Shown here one piece after another: positions 60,194-64,000 of a stretch of 64,000 nt of DNA. Position 1 is the first letter of the stretch. Each line of letters opens with the position of its first letter. This DNA is from Flavobacterium sp. Its GTDB lineage: Bacteria > Bacteroidota > Bacteroidia > Flavobacteriales > Flavobacteriaceae. Under the pieces are notes generated by a model. The model saw only the letters and a program-made list of their open reading frames with translations, did not search any database and was not told where the DNA came from. The position numbers and the translations under genes were made by a program. The stretch is taken from contig JASLED010000067.1 of assembly GCA_030151255.1 (NCBI GenBank), positions 1 through 64,000 on the forward strand, written 5' to 3'.

Positions 60194-61563
60194 TATCTGC
60201 TATAATTACTACTTCTTGATGAAGAAGATTCACTGCTTCTTGAATAATTTGAAGAACCACTTGAACTTGAACCAGATGAACTTCTGGAATAATTATTAGT
60301 ATTACTTCCGTTGCTATAATTACTATTTGACGAACGCGAATAAGTATTGTTTGTATTAGAATTAGAATTGCTTCTTGGCGTTGTTGTATTGTAATTTGAT
60401 GAACTTCTTGAATAATTTGAATTAGTACTTGTAGAAGGTGTATATCTTGTTGATTCTACACGTTGCGCATTATTCGATGTAGAATAAGATGAGCCTCTTG
60501 AATAATTGTTATTACTCGGTGTTACTGTTGAATTGGTAGAAACTGGGCGTTTTGCGCTTTCATCATTTATTTTATCTGATGCATTAACTGATCCTCTAGA
60601 ATAATATGATGATGATCTTACTCCTTCAGTATTATTGTTTCTATAATTGTAATTAACGTTATCAGAATTATCTCTGCTTACAGTTGTTGTGTTATCAATT
60701 CGTTGTCCTCGGCTGTAATTTACATTTTCTGCTCTTACATTATTTCTCGAATAATTTCCTTCCGTTCTGTTTGGAGTTCTAGAATACATATCGCCACGTG
60801 TGCTATAATCTGCAACTGTTCTTTTACTATCTAAATCATATCTATTATTATAGCCATTATTTCTTTGATAGAATGAATTATTAGGATTTGTACGTTCATA
60901 ATAATTTCCTCTCACATTGCTATACAATCCGCCTGCATTATTGTTATAGCGGTTATTTGTATACACATATCTGTTATTTCTATTAATGTGATAATTAATA
61001 TTTACAATATATGTAGGTGTTGAATATGGTGCATAATAATTGTAATAAGAAGGATAATATCCCCAATACCAAGATGAATAATAAGGTCTGTAACTGGTAG
61101 ACCAAAACAAACTATACATTGGCGGAGTTGCTACATAAACAGGTTCATAGATATAATTTGGTCCATACAAATAACTATTACCAATAATTTGCACAGAAAC
61201 GGTGTTTCGGCTCTTATTTTTCTCTACTTCAATTGTTGCCACATCTTGATAAAGATCTTTGCCTAAAACAGCCTGAATTACGATTAAATGCGAATATCCT
61301 TCTGTCACTTCAATTACTCTTAAATAATCAACATAACCATCGTTATTCAAATCTAGATTATTGATGCGCATATTTGGATCATTTAATCTTCTTTCAAAAT
61401 CTGCCAAATCTTTAGAATCTCCAAAGATTGATGCAACAGCCTGCAAATCTAAATTGTCAGAAATATCATAACTATTTGCTGTTACAACCGTTTTTTGTGC
61501 TTGCATTGTTAAAGCAAAAAGCACCATAAACGCACATGCAATTGTATTATATAATGATTTCAT
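60193..61563 (-). CDS. Secreted Tyr/Asn/Ser-rich repeat protein
   Basis: A 456-residue protein with a signal peptide of about 22 residues (ALTMQAQ). Residues about 25-135 form an ordered domain with an EF-hand-like loop (DLNNDGYVDYLRV). Residues about 140-215 are extremely Tyr-rich (YYPSYYNYYAPYSTP), and the C-terminal half is a disordered Asn/Ser/Arg/Tyr-rich tail with about ten YSR motifs, ending in NYSR. ATG 61563 is used because the signal peptide starts there; an upstream ATG at 61623 adds an unlikely extension. Function unknown; the tail is prion-like. No T9SS sorting domain is seen. Confidence 0.75.
   Translation of the reverse strand: MKSLYNTIACAFMVLFALTMQAQKTVVTANSYDISDNLDLQAVASIFGDSKDLADFERRLNDPNMRINNLDLNNDGYVDYLRVIEVTEGYSHLIVIQAVLGKDLYQDVATIEVEKNKSRNTVSVQIIGNSYLYGPNYIYEPVYVATPPMYSLFWSTSYRPYYSSWYWGYYPSYYNYYAPYSTPTYIVNINYHINRNNRYVYTNNRYNNNAGGLYSNVRGNYYERTNPNNSFYQRNNGYNNRYDLDSKRTVADYSTRGDMYSRTPNRTEGNYSRNNVRAENVNYSRGQRIDNTTTVSRDNSDNVNYNYRNNNTEGVRSSSYYSRGSVNASDKINDESAKRPVSTNSTVTPSNNNYSRGSSYSTSNNAQRVESTRYTPSTSTNSNYSRSSSNYNTTTPRSNSNSNTNNTYSRSSNSNYSNGSNTNNYSRSSSGSSSSGSSNYSRSSESSSSRSSNYSR
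60196..60830 (-). repeat. Low-complexity YSR-type repeat tail
   Basis: This DNA encodes YSR motifs spaced by Ser, Asn, Gly and Arg. The spacing is irregular, but the unit (tyrosine, serine, arginine, then Ser-Ser or Gly-Ser) recurs about ten times, with most density at the C-terminal end. The DNA repeat (a tctagaataattat-like unit on the plus strand) could vary in copy number. Confidence 0.6.
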
Positions 61564-61637
61564 TTTTTTTAATTTAAATGTTTTAATATTATCAATTAGC
61601 AAACAATATGCCATTAGCTTCAACTAATATAATAAAA

Positions 61638-61665
61638 AAGTCCTTACCTAAATGGTAAGGACTTC
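61638..61665 (-). terminator. Terminator of the OmpA/PorP-like operon
   Basis: AAGTCCTTACC (61639-61649) pairs with GGTAAGGACTT (61654-61664), with a T-run on the minus strand. Confidence 0.85.
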
Positions 61666-61689
61666 TTAAAATTTATAAAGAGAAATTAA

Positions 61690-63603
61690 TTACTTAATAA
61701 TAATAAATTCACTTCTTCTGTTGATTGCATGTTCTTCTTCAGAACAATTTTCTTTACAGTTGATCTTCGGTTTGCTTTCTCCATAACCTTGAGACTCTAA
61801 TCTGTAAGGCTCAATACCTTTAGAAATTACATACTGAGCTGTTGTTTTTGCTCTATTATCAGATAATTTCTGGTTGTAAGTATCGCTACCTCTGTTATCT
61901 GTATGAGAACCAATCTTAATTCTCATTGCAGGATTACGCTTCATTACTTTTACTAATTTGTCAAGTTCAAACGCACCTTGCTGAGTAATATTAGATTTGT
62001 TGTATTCGAAATAAATATCTCCTAAAATAATTTCTGTTTTTTCGATAATTACTTCAATTGGACGAAGTGCAACATTTACCAATTGACGACCTCCTTTTTT
62101 ATTTAATGGCACTTCTAATGACTTACCTTCAAAATCTTCCTTGTCTACTTGTAAGTGGTAAAATTTTCCACAGTCTACAACGTATTCCACAATTCCTCTA
62201 CGATCTGTGTATTTCGTTTCAATTAGATTTTTACGATCATCGAAGATGTCTACTTTAGCTCCTTCTAACACCGCACCAGTATCTCTATGAGTAACCGTTA
62301 CGTACATTTCTGTATTACAGATTGGTTTTGCTTTATAAATATCGTCACGTCCGATTCTATTTGTTGAGAAAAACCCAATGTTTTTATCTGCGTAGAACGA
62401 AAAAGCAAAGTCATCTTTAGCAGTGTTAATTGGCGATCCTAAATTTTTAGGATCTGCTTCAGGAATAGCTAAATCTACAACATAAATATCCAATCCACCG
62501 AAACCTTTTCTTGAATCAGAAGCGAAATATAATTTTCCGTCATCTGAAATAAAAGGGAAAGATTCTCTTCCTTCAGTATTTACCTGACTTCCCATGTTTA
62601 CAGGAGTTCCGTAATTTCCGTTCTCATCAATATCTACTTTCCAAATATCTGTACTACCCATAGTACCTGGCATATCTGAAGAGAAATATAATGTACGACC
62701 ATCTTTACTTACACTTGGATTACTTACCGAATAATCGCTTCCGTTGAAAGGAACTGGTTCAAAATCGGTCCATTTTCCTTTTTTCTTCGTAGCTCGATAA
62801 ACGCTAACTTTTCCAAGTTTAATTAATTTTGCTTTATTTTTTACGAATTTTCCTTGACGGAAACTTTCTGTTGCAAAATACATTGTATTTCCATCTCCTG
62901 TTACCGTTGCAGGCCCATCATGATACTTTGTATTTAATTCTGAAACAGGTTCTACATCGTATAAAGGATCATCTGCATTTTTATATTTAGCTTGATAAAT
63001 ATCTAAATATCCTTGATTATCCCAACCATATTTCTTTTTATCATTGTTTCCTTTACGAGTCGATGCAAAATACAGCGTATCTCCTGCTGTTAAAAATGCA
63101 CCGAAATCATTTCCTTGACGGTCATTGATTCCAGATTCTTCAAAAGTAAATAACTCTTCTTGCTCACGTAAACGAGGAATATAATCTGGTTCGCGCAAAT
63201 ATGCAATTGCTCTTTGATCTTCTGGATTGCGTTCTGCAAATTTTTTCATTGCTGCATTAGCAGAATCATATCTACCACTTGCTTTTAGCATTTGTGCATA
63301 GCGATAGTAAATTTCAGAATCTAAAGTTGGATCTTTCTCTAGCGCCTTGCCATAAAACTTTGCCGCCTCAACCGTATTAAAAACATTATAGTAACAATCT
63401 GCTAATTGTAAATAAACATAATTATCAGTTTTTGCTCCCCTAACTAACTTTTGATAAACTTTAGCCGCATCTACAAATTCGTAGTGTTTATAATGTTCGT
63501 CTGCAATTTCTAAGGGAGTTTTTTTAGGTTCTTGTGCGCTCATCGATTGAGAAGCAAACAAACCTGCTAGTAATAAACTAAAATAAACTCTTCTTAACTT
63601 CAT
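61690..63603 (-). CDS. OmpA-family protein with TPR and PD40 propeller (type IX secretion-linked)
   Basis: A 637-residue envelope protein. The order is signal peptide (1 to about 23, MSAQ), TPR-like repeats (about 30-140), PD40/WD40-like beta-propeller repeats (about 165-410, with LYFASDSRKGFGGLDIYVVD), a carboxypeptidase-regulatory-like beta domain (about 430-515), and a C-terminal OmpA peptidoglycan-binding domain (about 525-637, GSHTDNRGSDTYNQKLSDNRA). It resembles the PorE-type peptidoglycan-bound component of the type IX machinery. It lies 27 nt downstream of a PorP/SprF-like gene, which supports that link. Confidence 0.88.
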   Translation of the reverse strand: MKLRRVYFSLLLAGLFASQSMSAQEPKKTPLEIADEHYKHYEFVDAAKVYQKLVRGAKTDNYVYLQLADCYYNVFNTVEAAKFYGKALEKDPTLDSEIYYRYAQMLKASGRYDSANAAMKKFAERNPEDQRAIAYLREPDYIPRLREQEELFTFEESGINDRQGNDFGAFLTAGDTLYFASTRKGNNDKKKYGWDNQGYLDIYQAKYKNADDPLYDVEPVSELNTKYHDGPATVTGDGNTMYFATESFRQGKFVKNKAKLIKLGKVSVYRATKKKGKWTDFEPVPFNGSDYSVSNPSVSKDGRTLYFSSDMPGTMGSTDIWKVDIDENGNYGTPVNMGSQVNTEGRESFPFISDDGKLYFASDSRKGFGGLDIYVVDLAIPEADPKNLGSPINTAKDDFAFSFYADKNIGFFSTNRIGRDDIYKAKPICNTEMYVTVTHRDTGAVLEGAKVDIFDDRKNLIETKYTDRRGIVEYVVDCGKFYHLQVDKEDFEGKSLEVPLNKKGGRQLVNVALRPIEVIIEKTEIILGDIYFEYNKSNITQQGAFELDKLVKVMKRNPAMRIKIGSHTDNRGSDTYNQKLSDNRAKTTAQYVISKGIEPYRLESQGYGESKPKINCKENCSEEEHAINRRSEFIIIK

Positions 63604-63630
63604 CCTATATAATTATTGATCTGGTTTGTA

Positions 63631-64000
63631 TTAGAAGTAACGTGAAGAACTCGATACTTTTTTAGATAAAAAGATATCATACAAAATCATAAATTCGTGA
63701 GATCCTTTCGCTACTTTATTGATATCTGAAGTTACATAATCATAAGCATAGCCTACTCTTAATTGAGGAGTTACTCTATAATTAACCATTGCTCCAACAG
63801 CATCATCTAATCGATAAGTTGCTCCAACTTCAAATTTATTAGCATATAAGAAGTTTGCGCTAAGATCAAAAGACACTGGAGAATTTGCAGCGTACTTGAT
63901 CATTGTTGATGGCTTAAATTTCCAATCTGAATCTAAATCAAACACATAACCTCCTGTTAAGAACATATGCATTTTTCTTTGTCCATAATCTTTTCCGTCA
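63631..64000 (-). CDS. PorP/SprF-family type IX secretion membrane protein (partial)
   Basis: Only the C-terminal 122 residues or so are present; the frame stays open to the right edge (DGKDYGQRKMHMFLTGGYVFDL). The visible part has family strands such as LTGGYVFDLDSDWKFKPSTMIKYA and YDIFLSKKVSSSSRYF, with a Phe end typical of outer-membrane barrels. PorP/SprF proteins act with PorE/OmpA proteins in anchoring type IX machinery or adhesins. The ATG at 63972 is internal, not the real start. Confidence 0.85.
   Translation of the reverse strand, partial: DGKDYGQRKMHMFLTGGYVFDLDSDWKFKPSTMIKYAANSPVSFDLSANFLYANKFEVGATYRLDDAVGAMVNYRVTPQLRVGYAYDYVTSDINKVAKGSHEFMILYDIFLSKKVSSSSRYF

Noticed and set aside
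1..64000. tRNA, rRNA, CRISPR, insertion sequence or prophage
   Set aside because: No cloverleaf with CCA-proximal T-arm, no spaced identical repeats, no transposase, integrase or terminal inverted repeats were seen on reading both strands.

Overview
The window reads as chromosome of a low-GC Bacteroidota member of the family Flavobacteriaceae. The evidence is the AT-rich sequence, promoters of the Bacteroidota type (TAnnTTTG with TTG about 17-20 bp upstream), no Shine-Dalgarno-like leaders, gliding/type IX secretion genes (gldH, sprE, a porP/sprF-like gene, an OmpA-family protein), a TonB receptor paired with a lipoprotein, a DUF5687 ABC pair, and an ATP synthase operon without beta and epsilon genes. 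No tRNA, rRNA, insertion sequence, prophage or CRISPR array was seen. Base composition is uniform, so most of the window looks like core genome.

Layout. 1-402 is a divergent control region with a strong promoter firing off the left edge. 403-1092 is a HAD hydrolase. 1129-10086 is a heavy-metal efflux locus on the minus strand: response regulator, sensor kinase, then (after a 640-nt leader region holding 11-bp-phased repeats and an MgtC remnant) adaptor, RND pump, TolC-like channel and a small barrel. 10179-17722 is mixed: SSB-like protein, GNAT-nitrilase fusion, PCMD lipoprotein plus barrel, ENPP-like phosphodiesterase, SDR-like protein and the succinyl-CoA transferase pair. 17791-22143 is ricT-gldH-PBP1A. 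22519-29294 is mtnN, a secreted EEP-family nuclease or phosphatase, and a TonB receptor with a DUF5689 lipoprotein. 29605-38656 holds sprE-bactofilin followed by the ATP synthase genes (atpZ-like, DUF6168, atpBEFHAG). 38797-40953 is an ABC transporter. 41183-47314 is a conserved hypothetical, TerC, gpsA, an iron alcohol dehydrogenase and yicC-gmk-nadD. 47916-51114 is trhO-trhP-ferredoxin-ArsC-like. 51266-60159 holds kup, recA, plsC-like, trpS, dprA, an HU/SPOR protein, a thioesterase and an S1/P1 nuclease. 60193-64000 holds a Tyr/Asn/Ser-rich secreted protein and the OmpA/PorP-like pair, cut by the right edge.

The most interesting biology is the tRNA-wobble locus at 47916-51114. Both known routes to 5-hydroxyuridine-34 (TrhO and TrhP) are encoded side by side, and the TrhO protein carries at its C-terminus a copy of the C-terminal domain of the TrhP-type U32 family, which E. 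coli TrhO lacks. Other signals are four TTAGAA-like direct repeats in exact 11-bp phase upstream of the efflux operon, a truncated MgtC N-terminus in that operon's leader, orphan terminators suggesting unannotated small RNAs (near 47.4-47.9 kb and 41.0-41.2 kb), and two dyads upstream of recA.
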